The notes: a model not told the origin generated them from the letters alone. 64,000 bases of DNA from Ideonella_A sakaiensis_A (GCF_048320135.1 NZ_CP182947.1:1860001-1924000), one strand, 5' to 3'; positions 32,930 to 42,194 are shown, numbered from the stretch's first letter. Program-made: numbers and translations.

Positions 32930-33664
32930 TCAGCGGCCGGTCGGGCGTTGCAGCCGCAGCAGCAGTTCGGCGCCGCTGCGCCACCAGGCCCAGGCCAGCA
33001 CGAAAAAGAACAGCGTGAAGATCACGCCGCCCCACCATTCGGTGATGTTCTGCAGCGCATTGCGGGTCGCCTCGCCCGGCAGCGCGAGCGGCACGAACAC
33101 GTGCAGCAGGCCAAGCAGTGGCAGCGCCAGGCACAGGCCAAGCAGCGCGTTGCCGACCCAGCGGTGATGGCGCTCGGCGCGGACCAGCCGCTGCACTTCG
33201 CCGCTGACGACCAGCATGCCGATGCAGGTGAAGCCGAAATAGAAGGCGACGCCATAGCGGCGCATCAGCCGGTAGCCCTCGCCGTCGGTGCCGAGAAAAC
33301 TGCCATACAGGATCAGGCAGATGCCGGCGAACGTTCCGAGCCACGGCAACGCAGCCATCCAGCGCGTCGGCGCGGTCGCATCCAGGCTGCGCAGCCAGAG
33401 CGGAAACAACAGCCAGCAGAGGATCTGCAGCACCGCCGCCGGCAGCAGCAGCGCGCGAAACAGGATATTCGGCAGCCCATGGCGCGCCGCGCGGCTGATC
33501 GACACGCAGCCGTCGAACAGCGGGTTGCAGGCTGGCGCGAGCTCGAGCCGGATCGACAGGACATAGGCCAGAAGTGTCGCCAGCAGCGGCAGCGCCGCCG
33601 CGGCAAACGGCAGCAACCAGAGCCAGCGCAGCGGGTTCGAGATCGGCGTCACGGGTTCATGCAT
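32930..33664 (-). CDS. Six-helix membrane protein, possibly FRAG1/DRAM/Sfk1 type
   Basis: A 244-residue integral membrane protein. About six hydrophobic helices are visible, and the first periplasmic loop contains a Cys pair in ACNPLFDGC followed by VSISRAARHGLPN, a pattern recalling the FRAG1/DRAM/Sfk1 domain. This assignment is from memory and weak. The start at 33664 (MHEPVTP) gives a normal first helix. It is divergent from an HbpS-like secreted protein (61 bp between starts). Confidence 0.65.
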   Translation of the reverse strand: MHEPVTPISNPLRWLWLLPFAAAALPLLATLLAYVLSIRLELAPACNPLFDGCVSISRAARHGLPNILFRALLLPAAVLQILCWLLFPLWLRSLDATAPTRWMAALPWLGTFAGICLILYGSFLGTDGEGYRLMRRYGVAFYFGFTCIGMLVVSGEVQRLVRAERHHRWVGNALLGLCLALPLLGLLHVFVPLALPGEATRNALQNITEWWGGVIFTLFFFVLAWAWWRSGAELLLRLQRPTGR

Positions 33665-33725
33665 CCAGCGCAAGGTGCTACTGTGCCAGCCTGTTCCGTT
33701 CCAACCAATCAAACAAGGCACGACA

Positions 33726-34229
33726 ATGAAACGACCCACGATGCGCTGCCTGCCGCTGCTGATGCTTGCTGCGTCGCTGCAGGCGAATGCGCAGCAGGAC
33801 GGCACCTTCACGATCAAGGCCTTGACGCCCGATACCGCACTGCGCGCCGCGCAGGCCGCACTCGACAGCTGCCGCAAGGCCGGCTACCAGGTCACCGTCG
33901 CCGTGGTCGACCGCGCCGGGCTGCTGCAGGCGCTGCTGCGCGACCGCTTTGCCGGTGCGCACACGATCGAGGTGGCAACCAACAAGGCGTGGACGGCGGC
34001 CAGCTTCCGCACCAGCACCGCCGCGCTCGGCGAGGAAACGCAGCCCGGCAAGCCGATGAGCGGGCTGCGCACGCTGCCGCGTTTTCTCGCCGCCGGCGGC
34101 GGGCTGGTGATCGAAGGCGGCGGCAACACCTATGGCGCCATCGGTGTCTCCGGCGCGCCCGGCGGCGAAGCCGACGACGGCTGCGCGAAGGCCGGCATCA
34201 AGGCGATCGCCGACGCGATCGAGTTCTAG
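33726..34229 (+). CDS. Secreted HbpS/GlcG family haem-binding-like protein
   Basis: A 167-residue protein with a signal peptide (MKRPTMRCLPLLMLAASLQANA, cleavage before QQDG near residue 23) and a single GlcG/HbpS domain: ALRAAQAALDSCRKAGYQVTVAVVDRAG, DRFAGAHTIEVATNKAWTA and GVSGAPGGEADDGCAKAGI are seen in order. The family includes a haem-binding sensor partner (HbpS) and the GlcG protein of glycolate operons; here it is periplasmic and 16 kb from glcDEF, so no link is claimed. Confidence 0.85.
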   Translation: MKRPTMRCLPLLMLAASLQANAQQDGTFTIKALTPDTALRAAQAALDSCRKAGYQVTVAVVDRAGLLQALLRDRFAGAHTIEVATNKAWTAASFRTSTAALGEETQPGKPMSGLRTLPRFLAAGGGLVIEGGGNTYGAIGVSGAPGGEADDGCAKAGIKAIADAIEF

Positions 34230-34248
34230 AGGGAACGCCAGCGATCGA

Positions 34249-36300
34249 TCAGAGACGCGCCGCCAGCCGCGTCCCCTGGTCGATTGCCCGCTTCGCATCG
34301 AGCTCGAGTGCCTCGTCGGCACCGCCGATCAGATGCGTCGAAACGCCGGCCGCGCGCAGCGGTTCGAGCAGTTCGCGCAGCGGCTCCTGGCCGGCGCACA
34401 ACACGACGGTGTCGCATTCGATCAGCTGGCCGTCCTGGCGTTGTTCGCCATAGGTGACGAACAGCCCCTGCTGCGTGATCCGTTCGTAGTTGACGCCGCC
34501 GATCATCTCGACCGCCTTCATCTGCAGTGCGGCGCGGTGGATCCAGCCGGTTGTCTTGCCAAGCCCCTTGCCGAGTTTGCCCGGCTTGCGCTGCAGCAGC
34601 GTGATCTGCCGCGCCGGCGGCGCCGGCTGCGGCCTGACGACGCCGCCGCGCACCTCGGCCGGGTCGGCAATGCCCCATTCGGCGAGCCATTCATGCGGGT
34701 TCAGCGTCGGCGACTCGCCGGGCGGCGTGACCAGAAATTCGGCGACATCGAAACCAATGCCGCCGGCGCCGATGATCGCGACCCGCTCGCCGACCGGCTT
34801 GCGGCCCAGCAACACGTCGATATAACTCAGCACATGTTCGCCATCGCCGCCGGCGATCTTCGGATCGCGCGGCGTCACGCCGGTCGCCAGCACGATCTCG
34901 TCGAAGCGCTGCGCGAGCAACTGCTCGGCGGTCGCACGGGTCTGCAGGTGCAGCTGCACGCCGCGGCGTGTGAGGAGGCCGTCGAAATACCGCAAGGTCT
35001 CGTTGAACTCCTCCTTGCCGGGGATCCGTTTGGCCAGATTGAACTGGCCACCGATCTGCGCCGCCGATTCGTACAGGTGGACTTGATGACCCCGTTCAGC
35101 CAGCGTCGTCGCGGCAGCGAGCCCGGCCGGCCCGGCGCCGATCACCGCGATCCGCTTCGCCGTGGCAACCGGCCGGAAGACGAGCTCGGTCTCATGCGCC
35201 GCGCGCGGATTGACCAGGCAGCTGGCGAGCCTGTTCTTGAACGCATGGTCGAGGCAGGCCTGGTTGCATGCGATGCAGGTATTGATCTCGTCGCTGCGGC
35301 CGGCAGCGGCCTTTGCGACGAAGTCGGGATCAGCAAGGAATGGTCGCGCCATGCTGACCATGTCGGCGCAGCCGTCGGCAAGCAACTGCTCGGCGGTTTC
35401 CGGCATGTTGATGCGGTTGCTGGTGACGAGCGGAATCGTCACGCCGTCGGCGCGCAGCCGCTCGCGCATCTTTCTGGTCACCCATGAAAACGCGCCGCGC
35501 GGCACGCTGGTAGCGATCGTCGGCACCCTCGCCTCGTGCCAGCCGATGCCGGTATTGATGATCGTCGCGCCGGCCTTCGTGACCTCCTTCGCCAGCATGA
35601 CGACCTCCTCCCAGCTGCTGCCGTCCGGGATCAGGTCGAGCATCGACAGCCGGTAGATCAGGATGAAATCGGGGCCGACCGCCTCGCGCGTGCGTCCGAC
35701 GATCTCGAGCGCCAGCCGCATCCGGTTTGCATAGTCGCCGCCCCAGTCGTCGCTGCGGTGGTTGGTATGCGTGACCAGAAACTGGTTGATCAGATAACCT
35801 TCGCTGCCCATCACCTCGACACCGTCGTAGCCGGCCTCGCGCGCCAGCGTCGCGCAGCGGACGAAGGCGCGGATCTGCCGCTCGATGCCGCGTGCGCTCA
35901 GCTCGCGCGGTGCAAACGGCGAGATCGGCGACTGGATGCGGGACGGCGCAACACAGAATGGCGAATAGCCATAGCGCCCGGTGTGCAGGATCTGCAGCGC
36001 GATCTTGCCGCCTTCGGCATGCACTGCATCGGTCACCAGCTTGTGGCGGCGCGCCGCGGCGCCGGTCGACAACGTGCCGGCAAACGGTTTTGCCCAGCCT
36101 TCGATGTTCGGCGCGAAGCCGCCGGTGACGATCAGCCCGACGCCGCCGCGGGCACGTTCGGCAAAAAACGCCGCCATCGCCGGAAAGTGTTTGCGCCCGT
36201 CTTCCAGCCCGGTATGCATGCTGCCCATCAGCACGCGGTTCTTCAGTGTCGTGAAGCCGAGGTCGAGCGGGGCGAGCAGGTTCGGGAAGGTGGTGTGCAA
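34249..36300 (-). CDS. fadH: NADPH-dependent 2,4-dienoyl-CoA reductase (FadH)
   Basis: A 683-residue flavoprotein that reduces 2,4-dienoyl-CoA during oxidation of unsaturated fatty acids. The N-terminal Old Yellow Enzyme TIM barrel covers about 1-370 (LLAPLDLGFTTLKNRVLMGSMHTGLED, YDGVEVMGSEGYLINQFL). The [4Fe-4S] ligands are in CIACNQACLDHAFKNRLASC around 335-355. A FAD/NADP-binding module fills the rest (AVIGAGPAGLAAATTLAERG, AIIGAGGIGFDVAEFL). Length matches E. coli FadH (672). It lies 99 bp after a WS/DGAT gene on the same strand, suggesting lipid metabolism as the shared theme. Confidence 0.95.
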   Translation of the reverse strand: MHTTFPNLLAPLDLGFTTLKNRVLMGSMHTGLEDGRKHFPAMAAFFAERARGGVGLIVTGGFAPNIEGWAKPFAGTLSTGAAARRHKLVTDAVHAEGGKIALQILHTGRYGYSPFCVAPSRIQSPISPFAPRELSARGIERQIRAFVRCATLAREAGYDGVEVMGSEGYLINQFLVTHTNHRSDDWGGDYANRMRLALEIVGRTREAVGPDFILIYRLSMLDLIPDGSSWEEVVMLAKEVTKAGATIINTGIGWHEARVPTIATSVPRGAFSWVTRKMRERLRADGVTIPLVTSNRINMPETAEQLLADGCADMVSMARPFLADPDFVAKAAAGRSDEINTCIACNQACLDHAFKNRLASCLVNPRAAHETELVFRPVATAKRIAVIGAGPAGLAAATTLAERGHQVHLYESAAQIGGQFNLAKRIPGKEEFNETLRYFDGLLTRRGVQLHLQTRATAEQLLAQRFDEIVLATGVTPRDPKIAGGDGEHVLSYIDVLLGRKPVGERVAIIGAGGIGFDVAEFLVTPPGESPTLNPHEWLAEWGIADPAEVRGGVVRPQPAPPARQITLLQRKPGKLGKGLGKTTGWIHRAALQMKAVEMIGGVNYERITQQGLFVTYGEQRQDGQLIECDTVVLCAGQEPLRELLEPLRAAGVSTHLIGGADEALELDAKRAIDQGTRLAARL

Positions 36301-36399
36301 GACAGGGCTCCAGGCGTCGATGAGGGGCCACAGCGGCGGGCGTGGACCATCGTAGCCGCGCGACGCGGTGCGGCCGGCGCCGTTTCTGGAGTCGGCGCT

Positions 36400-37803
36400 C
36401 TACGGCGCGTGGGCGTCGACGACCGCGGCTTCGAGTTCGTCGAAGGCCTGCTCGACCAGTTCGGCGAGCCGGCCGAGCCGCGGCAACTCGTCGGTTGCGA
36501 TCAACCCGAAGAAGAGCTGGCCGGCATAGCTGAACAGCGTGATGTTCAGCAGGTTGCTTGCCGGCAGCGTGCTGATCGGATGCATCTCGTCCATCCTCGC
36601 GCCCTGCAGGTAGAGCCAGTCCTTCGGCCCCGGCACATTCGATACCAGCGTATTGCCCATCGGCGGCAAGGTGTTGCTGAGCTTCATCAACTCGGCGATC
36701 TGCGCGACCAGGCCGGTGATGATCGTATACGACTCGATCGCTTCCGGCGCGACGCTGTCGATCATCGTGCGCACATTGCGCAGCGAGAAACCGATGTTGC
36801 GCAGCCGCACATAGGGGTCGTCGGTCGGCGCCGACAACTCGACCTGGATGATGCCGAGCTTGTTACCGCCGGCCTTCTCGCCGGCCGGCCGCAGATTGAC
36901 CGGCATCTGGATCGTGATCGGCCGCTTCAGCTCGACACCCTGTTCGCTGAGGTAACTGCGCAGCGCGCCATCGAGACAGGTCAACGCGACATGGTTCAGC
37001 GTCGAACGGGTGCGGCTGCGGATGCGGCTGACGCGCTCCATCGTGACCCCGGCGGTCGCGAACTGCCGGCCGGCGGTGACCTGGCCGGTCAGCGGTGTCT
37101 TGGCGGTCGATACGAACGGCACCGCGATCGCATTCTTCGTCAGCTTGACGCTTTCGAGCAGCAGCATCGCCGCCAGCCGGCTGATGCCCAGCAGGCGCAT
37201 CGCGGTGCTGCTGAAATTTTTCTGCACCGCGTCCATCAGCGCGCGGTTGCGACGCTTGATCAGCGCGCCGTGGCGGGCATGCTTGCGGGTCCAGATCGGC
37301 TCGAACGACATGTCGTCGGGGTCGGCCGCCAGCCCTTCGGCGGTCCAGCGCGCCATCGTGACGCCGTCGGCGCAGGCATGGTGCATCTTCTGGTACAGCG
37401 CAAATCGGCCGCTGCCGAAATCACCGCCGAGGCCGTCGATGACGTGCAGTTCCCACAACGGCCGGGTCCGATCGAGCACCGGCTCGTGCAGCGCGGAGAC
37501 GAAGGCATACAGCGCGCGCCGGTCGTTTCCGCCCTTCGGCAGCTTGTGGAAGAAGACATGGCGTGACATGTCGACATCGTCGGCGGCGCGCCACTGCGGC
37601 AGGCCGCTGCGCATGAATTCGATCACCTGGTTGAACGGCGGCTGCACGTCGCTTGCCGCCAGATACTGGCGGTACAGCTTTTTCACGAACGCGGCAGTCG
37701 TTTTCGGCGGACGCTTGAAGATCAGCAGGCCGGCGACATGTTTCGGGCTGGCCTCGGTCTCGGCGATGAAAAAACCGAGATCGAGCAAGGACAGTTTGCT
37801 CAT
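36400..37803 (-). CDS. Wax ester synthase/diacylglycerol acyltransferase (WS/DGAT)
   Basis: A 467-residue acyltransferase that esterifies acyl-CoA with fatty alcohols or diacylglycerol to make storage wax esters or triacylglycerol. The condensing-type active-site motif HHACADG (HHxxxDG) lies at about residue 142-148 and the family pattern NVPGPKDWLYLQGARM near 400. N-terminal SLLDLGFFIAETEASP is typical. Length fits the family. It precedes fadH in the same direction; divergently placed genes are not nearby. Peripheral membrane or lipid-droplet location is expected from the family. Confidence 0.93.
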   Translation of the reverse strand: MSKLSLLDLGFFIAETEASPKHVAGLLIFKRPPKTTAAFVKKLYRQYLAASDVQPPFNQVIEFMRSGLPQWRAADDVDMSRHVFFHKLPKGGNDRRALYAFVSALHEPVLDRTRPLWELHVIDGLGGDFGSGRFALYQKMHHACADGVTMARWTAEGLAADPDDMSFEPIWTRKHARHGALIKRRNRALMDAVQKNFSSTAMRLLGISRLAAMLLLESVKLTKNAIAVPFVSTAKTPLTGQVTAGRQFATAGVTMERVSRIRSRTRSTLNHVALTCLDGALRSYLSEQGVELKRPITIQMPVNLRPAGEKAGGNKLGIIQVELSAPTDDPYVRLRNIGFSLRNVRTMIDSVAPEAIESYTIITGLVAQIAELMKLSNTLPPMGNTLVSNVPGPKDWLYLQGARMDEMHPISTLPASNLLNITLFSYAGQLFFGLIATDELPRLGRLAELVEQAFDELEAAVVDAHAP

Positions 37804-37848
37804 GTGCGCTCGCAGGTTCGGGGAACAGCACGATTCTGACAGGCCGTT

Positions 37849-38745
37849 TCAGCCGCCGCGATCGCGCAGCGCCGCCAGGCTGTCGAGCAACACCCGCACC
37901 CGCGGCGGCAGCAAGCGGCCGGACGGCATCACCGCGCTGACCGGCATTGGCGGCGGCTGGTGCGCGGGCAGCACCTCGAGCAGTTCGCCGCGCGCCAGTT
38001 CGTCACTGACGACATAGTCCGGCAGCTGGCACAGGCCGAAACCGAGCCGCGCCGCATCGGCGAGACCCTCGCTGTCGTTCAGCTGGATCACGAACGGCGG
38101 ATGGAGCTCGACCACCCGCCGCCCCTGCCGCAGCTGCCATGGCCGGCTGCGGCCGCTGCCGTGCAGCCGGAAGACGACCGCGGTGTGCGCGGCCAGGTCC
38201 TCGATCCGCTGCGGCTGGCCGTGTGCTTGCAGATAGGCAGGGCTCGCGACCATGATCAGCTTCTGCTGGTCGATGCGCCGCGCAACCAGCGACGAATCGC
38301 CGAGTTCACCGATGCGCACTGCGAGGTCGATGCCGTCGCGCACCAGGTCGGCAAAACCGTCGTCCATCCGCACCTCGAACTGCAGCGCCGGATGGCGGCG
38401 GTGCAACTCGGCCAGCAGCGGCATCACGAAGCGCCGCCCATAAACAATCGGCACGTCGATGCGCAGCGTGCCACTCGGCGCGCTGCGGGTGCCCGACGCG
38501 TCGGACTGCAGATCGTCGAATTCGGCCAGCACCCGCTCGCAGCGGTGGAACAGCCGCTCGCCGTCGGCCGTCAGGCTGACCTGCCGTGTCGTGCGGTGGA
38601 ACAGCTTGACGCCGAGCGAGTCTTCGAGCCGGGCAACGCTTTTCGCCAGCGCCGACGGCGAGCCGCCGAGGTCGCGTGCGGCTGCGGCAAAGCTGCCGCG
38701 GCGTGCGGTCTGGGCAAATGCGAGCAGCTGCTGGAGACCGTGCAT
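37849..38745 (-). CDS. LysR family transcriptional regulator
   Basis: A 298-residue LysR protein. The helix-turn-helix (LLAFAQTARRGSFAAAARDLG, SPSALAKSVARLE) covers residues 7-58, and the effector domain extends to 298 with typical AHTAVVFRLHGSGRSRPW and SEGLADAARLGFGLCQLPDYV segments of the CrgA/AaeR-like subgroup. It is divergent from a cupin gene (136 bp between starts), its likely target. Confidence 0.9.
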   Translation of the reverse strand: MHGLQQLLAFAQTARRGSFAAAARDLGGSPSALAKSVARLEDSLGVKLFHRTTRQVSLTADGERLFHRCERVLAEFDDLQSDASGTRSAPSGTLRIDVPIVYGRRFVMPLLAELHRRHPALQFEVRMDDGFADLVRDGIDLAVRIGELGDSSLVARRIDQQKLIMVASPAYLQAHGQPQRIEDLAAHTAVVFRLHGSGRSRPWQLRQGRRVVELHPPFVIQLNDSEGLADAARLGFGLCQLPDYVVSDELARGELLEVLPAHQPPPMPVSAVMPSGRLLPPRVRVLLDSLAALRDRGG

Positions 38746-38881
38746 GGCGATCCGATTGAAGAACTTTTGTCTTCAATGTTAGGCCACTGGCGCATCTTCC
38801 GGAATAGCGATCGGCCGCCGACACTGGCACTACCGAGGCCAAGGAACCGAACCAACCGCTTGACCGAATGGAGAGATGACG

Positions 38882-39259
38882 ATGTTCGTGATTGAACAGA
38901 CCCGCCCCGCGAGCAGCCCGATCCCGGGTGTCGCCCACGCCACCTGGGCCGGCCATGCCGACGGCCTGGACCAGCTGTCGATCTGGCGGCAGACGCTGCA
39001 ACCCGGTGCAGCGACGCCACCGCACCGTCACGACTGCGACGAGGTCGTGTTGTGCCTCGACGGCTGGGGCGAACTGCACATCGGCGATACGGTGCAGCGC
39101 TTCGGTGCCGACTGCAGCCTGGTGCTGCCGAAAGGAAAGGACCACCAGTTTTTCAACACCGGCCCGCGGCCGATGGAGATCATCGGCATCTTCGGCAGTT
39201 CACCGGTCGTCACCCGGCTGCCCGACGGCAGCGTGCTCGACCTGCCCTGGCGCAGCTGA
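38882..39259 (+). CDS. Cupin domain protein
   Basis: A 125-residue single-domain cupin. The start at 38882 is preferred over the in-frame ATG at 38876 because the GGAG site (38870-38873) is at proper spacing only for the former. Cupin motif 1 is seen as PPHRHDCDEVVLCLDGWGELHIG (histidines near 45-47 and Glu near 51) and motif 2 as LPKGKDHQFFNTGPRP. The metal ligands are present, so it may bind Fe, Mn or Zn. Substrate unknown. Its 3' end overlaps the convergent small gene by 60 bases. Confidence 0.85.
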   Translation: MFVIEQTRPASSPIPGVAHATWAGHADGLDQLSIWRQTLQPGAATPPHRHDCDEVVLCLDGWGELHIGDTVQRFGADCSLVLPKGKDHQFFNTGPRPMEIIGIFGSSPVVTRLPDGSVLDLPWRS

Positions 39260-39472
39260 ACGCGCTGCCGCCTTTGGCTGGTCCGCCAGCACCGGCTGCA
39301 GCCACTCGACCGCGGCATCGGTCGGCTCGAGCAGCCGCAGCCGCTGGTCCTGCCACAAGGTGTCGGCGAGTTCCTCGAGCTGGTCCGGATCGATGCTGGG
39401 CCACTGCCGCTGCAAGCGATGCGAGCAGGCGGCGATCCAGGTCTTGCGGGGCAGTGATGGCAGGGCCGACAT
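39200..39472 (-). CDS. Small SOS-box-controlled protein of unknown function
   Basis: A 90-residue predicted soluble protein, rich in Trp, Leu, Gln and Pro, with an N-terminal helical part (KTWIAACSHRLQRQWPS, DQLEELADTLWQDQ). I do not recognise the family. It is believed real because a near-consensus LexA box lies 10 bases upstream of its ATG and because its first 70 residues have ordinary composition; the last 20 residues overlap the cupin gene and are less convincing. A role in the DNA damage response is inferred from the operator only. Confidence 0.6.
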   Translation of the reverse strand: MSALPSLPRKTWIAACSHRLQRQWPSIDPDQLEELADTLWQDQRLRLLEPTDAAVEWLQPVLADQPKAAARSAAPGQVEHAAVGQPGDDR

Positions 39473-39482
39473 GGCCCCATCA

Positions 39483-39502
39483 TACTGTATGAAACCACAG
39501 TA
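39483..39502. promoter_or_regulatory. LexA (SOS) box
   Basis: TACTGTATGAAACCACAGTA fits the CTGT-N8-ACAG LexA consensus, with perfect 6-bp arms (TACTGT/ACAGTA) that extend to 7 when ATACTGT/ACAGTAT is counted. It lies 10 bases upstream of the minus-strand small gene. A TATGAT -10-like hexamer on the minus strand (39484-39479) overlaps the box edge, so LexA would block that promoter; transcription would then begin close to the ATG and the mRNA could be leaderless. The LysR gene at 39569 lies 66 bp away on the other side. Confidence 0.7.
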
Positions 39503-39568
39503 TTCCAGCCACCGATAATTGTTGCCGTTGGTGGCCCGTCCCGGGCCTCACGCCATGCGGCAGAAGCG

Positions 39569-40483
39569 ATGACCGGTCCCGGCGCTGTCCGATTTCCGTC
39601 GATCGAAGGGCTGCGCGCCTTCGAGGCCGCAGCCCGGCTCGGCAGTTTCGAACGCGCCGCCGACGAACTGCACTTGAGCGCGAGCGCGGTCGGCAAGCGG
39701 ATCGCGACCGTCGAGGAGCTGATCGGCAGCGTGCTGCTGCAGCGCGGCGGCAAGTTGCTGACGCTGACCGCCGCCGGCCGCGACTACCTCGCGCAGGTGA
39801 CGCCGGCGCTCGGCATGCTGGCGGCGGTACCGCAGCACCGCCGCGAGACGCAGGCCGCGCCGAAGCTGCGCATCACGACGCCGCCGACCTTTGCGCGACA
39901 GATCCTGGTGCCGCAGCTCGACGGCTATACCGCCGAACACCCGGAGGTCGAGATCGAGGTCGTGTTGTCGATACCGTTTGCGGCCGGCAGTGGTACCGAA
40001 AGCGACGTCGAGATCCAGCATGGCGACGCCGTCGCGGCCGGCGGCAGCGTGCTGATGGACGACGTCGTCCTGCCGCTGGCCGCACCGTCGCTGCTGGATC
40101 GGCTGCCGCCGCTGCGCAAGCCGGTCGACCTTGCCGGCGCGCCGCTGCTGCGCACGCCGATCGAACCATGGACGCCCTGGTTTCGCGCCGCCGGGCTCGA
40201 CTGGCCCGAACCCGTCAGCGGCCCGAAATTGGTCGATCTCGGGCTGACGCTGGAAGCCGCCGTCGCAGGCCAGGGCATCGTGCTCGCGCGGCCAACGCTG
40301 GCGCGGCCGTGGCTGCAGCGTGACAGCCTGCGGCCGCTGTTCGACCTGACGGCGCGGCCGGCGAGCCAGTATTTCGTGCTGCACGGCAGCGGCGAGCCGG
40401 CGGCCGGATTCGCGCGCTGGCTGGCTGAGCGCTGCGCCGCACTCGCCGCCGAAGCGCAGGCACTTCTTTCCGGCCGCGCCTGA
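39569..40483 (+). CDS. LysR family transcriptional regulator (GcvA-like)
   Basis: A 304-residue regulator with helix-turn-helix in the first 65 residues (LRAFEAAARLGSFERAADELHLSASAVGKRI) and a GcvA-type effector domain (GGSVLMDDVVLPLAAPSLL, EPWTPWFRAAGLDWPEP). It lies 62 bp upstream of an FMN-dependent alpha-hydroxy-acid dehydrogenase in the same direction, so it may control that gene; it could also be affected by the SOS box upstream. Confidence 0.88.
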   Translation: MTGPGAVRFPSIEGLRAFEAAARLGSFERAADELHLSASAVGKRIATVEELIGSVLLQRGGKLLTLTAAGRDYLAQVTPALGMLAAVPQHRRETQAAPKLRITTPPTFARQILVPQLDGYTAEHPEVEIEVVLSIPFAAGSGTESDVEIQHGDAVAAGGSVLMDDVVLPLAAPSLLDRLPPLRKPVDLAGAPLLRTPIEPWTPWFRAAGLDWPEPVSGPKLVDLGLTLEAAVAGQGIVLARPTLARPWLQRDSLRPLFDLTARPASQYFVLHGSGEPAAGFARWLAERCAALAAEAQALLSGRA

Positions 40484-40545
40484 AGATCTTTCCGCCCGCT
40501 GCCCGGCGGTCTCGCCTACGATGCCGGCCGAGGAGACAAACACCC

Positions 40546-41697
40546 ATGACCGTCATCACCACGATCGAAGACCTGCGCGTTCTGGCCGAGAAACGCGTGC
40601 CGCGGATGTTCTACGACTATGCCGACAGCGGCAGCTGGACCGAATCGACCTACCGCGCGAACGAAAGCGATTTCCAGAAGATCAAGCTGCGCCAGCGCGT
40701 TGCGGTCAACATGGAAAACCGCAGCACCGCGGTGAAAATGGTCGGCGTCGACGCGAAGATGCCGGTGTCGATCGCGCCGGTCGGCCTGACCGGCATGCAG
40801 CATGCCGATGGCGAGATCCATGCGGCGCGCGCGGCGCATAAATTCGGCATCCCGTTCACGCTGAGCACGATGAGCATCTGCTCGATCGAGGACATCGCCG
40901 AAGCGACCGGCTCGCCGTTCTGGTTCCAGCTCTACATGATGCGCGACCGCGATGCGATGGCGCGGATGATCGACCGCTGCAAGGCCGCGAACTGCAGCGC
41001 GCTGGTGCTGACGCTGGACCTGCAGGTGATCGGCCAGCGCCACAAGGACCTGAAAAACGGCCTGACCGCACCACCGCGGCCGACGATCGGCAACATCATC
41101 AACCTGATGACGAAGCCGCGCTGGTGCCTCGGCATGGCCGGCACGAAGCGGCGCAGCTTCGGCAACCTGGTCGGCCATGTGAAGGGTGTCAGCGACATGA
41201 GTTCGCTCGCCGCGTGGACCAACGAGCAGTTCGACCCGCGGCTGTCGTGGCCCGACGTCGAGTGGGTCAAGAAGCAATGGGGCGGCAAGCTGATCCTGAA
41301 AGGCATCATGGAAGTCGAGGATGCGCGGCTCGCGGTGCAAAGCGGCGCCGATGCGATCGTCGTCAGCAACCACGGCGGCCGCCAGCTCGACGGCGCGCCG
41401 AGCAGCATCGAGGTGCTGCCGGAAATCGTCGCCGCGGTCGGCGACCAGACCGAGGTCTGGATGGACGGCGGCATCCGCAGCGGGCAGGACGTGCTGAAGG
41501 CCTGGGCGCTCGGCGCCCGCGGGACGATGATCGGCCGCGCGATGGCCTACGGCCTCGGCGCGATGGGCGAGCAAGGTGTCACGAAGGCGCTGCAGATCAT
41601 CCACAAGGAACTCGACGTGACGATGGCTTTCTGCGGCCACACGAACATCCTCAACGTCGACCGCAGCATCCTGCGGGCGGGGACGTTCCCGACCTGA
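40546..41697 (+). CDS. lldD: FMN-dependent alpha-hydroxy-acid dehydrogenase (L-lactate dehydrogenase type)
   Basis: A 383-residue TIM-barrel flavoenzyme that oxidises L-lactate or a related (S)-2-hydroxy acid. Family motifs are present: FYDYADSGSWTESTYRAN (FMN pocket, residues about 22-40), SIAPVGLTGMQHADGE, FQLYMMRDR, and the active-site SNHGGRQLDGAPSS with catalytic His near 276, followed by MDGGIRSGQDVLKAWALGA. Length matches LldD (about 380-396). The name is the closest fit, but mandelate or glycolate oxidation by the same fold is possible. It lies just downstream of a LysR gene. Confidence 0.88.
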   Translation: MTVITTIEDLRVLAEKRVPRMFYDYADSGSWTESTYRANESDFQKIKLRQRVAVNMENRSTAVKMVGVDAKMPVSIAPVGLTGMQHADGEIHAARAAHKFGIPFTLSTMSICSIEDIAEATGSPFWFQLYMMRDRDAMARMIDRCKAANCSALVLTLDLQVIGQRHKDLKNGLTAPPRPTIGNIINLMTKPRWCLGMAGTKRRSFGNLVGHVKGVSDMSSLAAWTNEQFDPRLSWPDVEWVKKQWGGKLILKGIMEVEDARLAVQSGADAIVVSNHGGRQLDGAPSSIEVLPEIVAAVGDQTEVWMDGGIRSGQDVLKAWALGARGTMIGRAMAYGLGAMGEQGVTKALQIIHKELDVTMAFCGHTNILNVDRSILRAGTFPT

Positions 41698-41728
41698 GCG
41701 CGACTGGCCGCTGCCGCGGGCAGCGATG

Positions 41729-42085
41729 TCAACGCGCCAGCCCCGGATCGAGCGCTTCGGCAAACACGATCAGGTTGCCGTCGGGGTCGGCAACCGACAG
41801 TGTCCTGACCTGATCGCTGCTGGTCAGCTGACCGACTTCGATGCCAAGTTGCTGCACATGCGCGGCGACCGCGTCGCGATCGTCGACAGCAAGCGTCAGG
41901 GAGCCCTTGCCTGCCCGGTCGGCCTGTTCAAAAATCTGCAGCCAGCCGCCACGCGGAAACCGCCACTCGGCGAGCTTCGGCATCGGCGTCGAGTCCGCCG
42001 CCCTGCCAAACAGCCGTTCGTACCAGCCTGTCGACGCCGCGAAATCGCTGACCGCCAAGCCAGCCAGCGCATTGACGATGTTCAT
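41729..42085 (-). CDS. VOC superfamily (glyoxalase/bleomycin resistance-like) protein
   Basis: A 118-residue single VOC fold. The start MNIVNALAGLAVSD is chosen because the first beta strand of the fold begins immediately. ASTGWYERLFGR, DRDAVAAHVQQLG and the closing SVADPDGNLIVFAE are typical. Metal ligands seem incomplete, so it may bind a ligand without catalysis. No partner gene is obvious; the next gene on this strand is a GFA protein. Confidence 0.85.
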   Translation of the reverse strand: MNIVNALAGLAVSDFAASTGWYERLFGRAADSTPMPKLAEWRFPRGGWLQIFEQADRAGKGSLTLAVDDRDAVAAHVQQLGIEVGQLTSSDQVRTLSVADPDGNLIVFAEALDPGLAR

Positions 42086-42194
42086 CGCATGTCCTCCGAG
42101 GTTGTGCCACGACCGCAGCATCCACGAGTGCCTTCTGCGAGCCGCTGCCGGTTCGTACCGCAATTGCATTCCGGCTCGGCGCCAGCCGGCAGCG

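Noticed and set aside
35536..37566. A 676-codon plus-strand frame opposite fadH and WS/DGAT
   Set aside because: It is antisense to two recognised minus-strand genes and shows only Arg/Gly/Asp-rich sequence.
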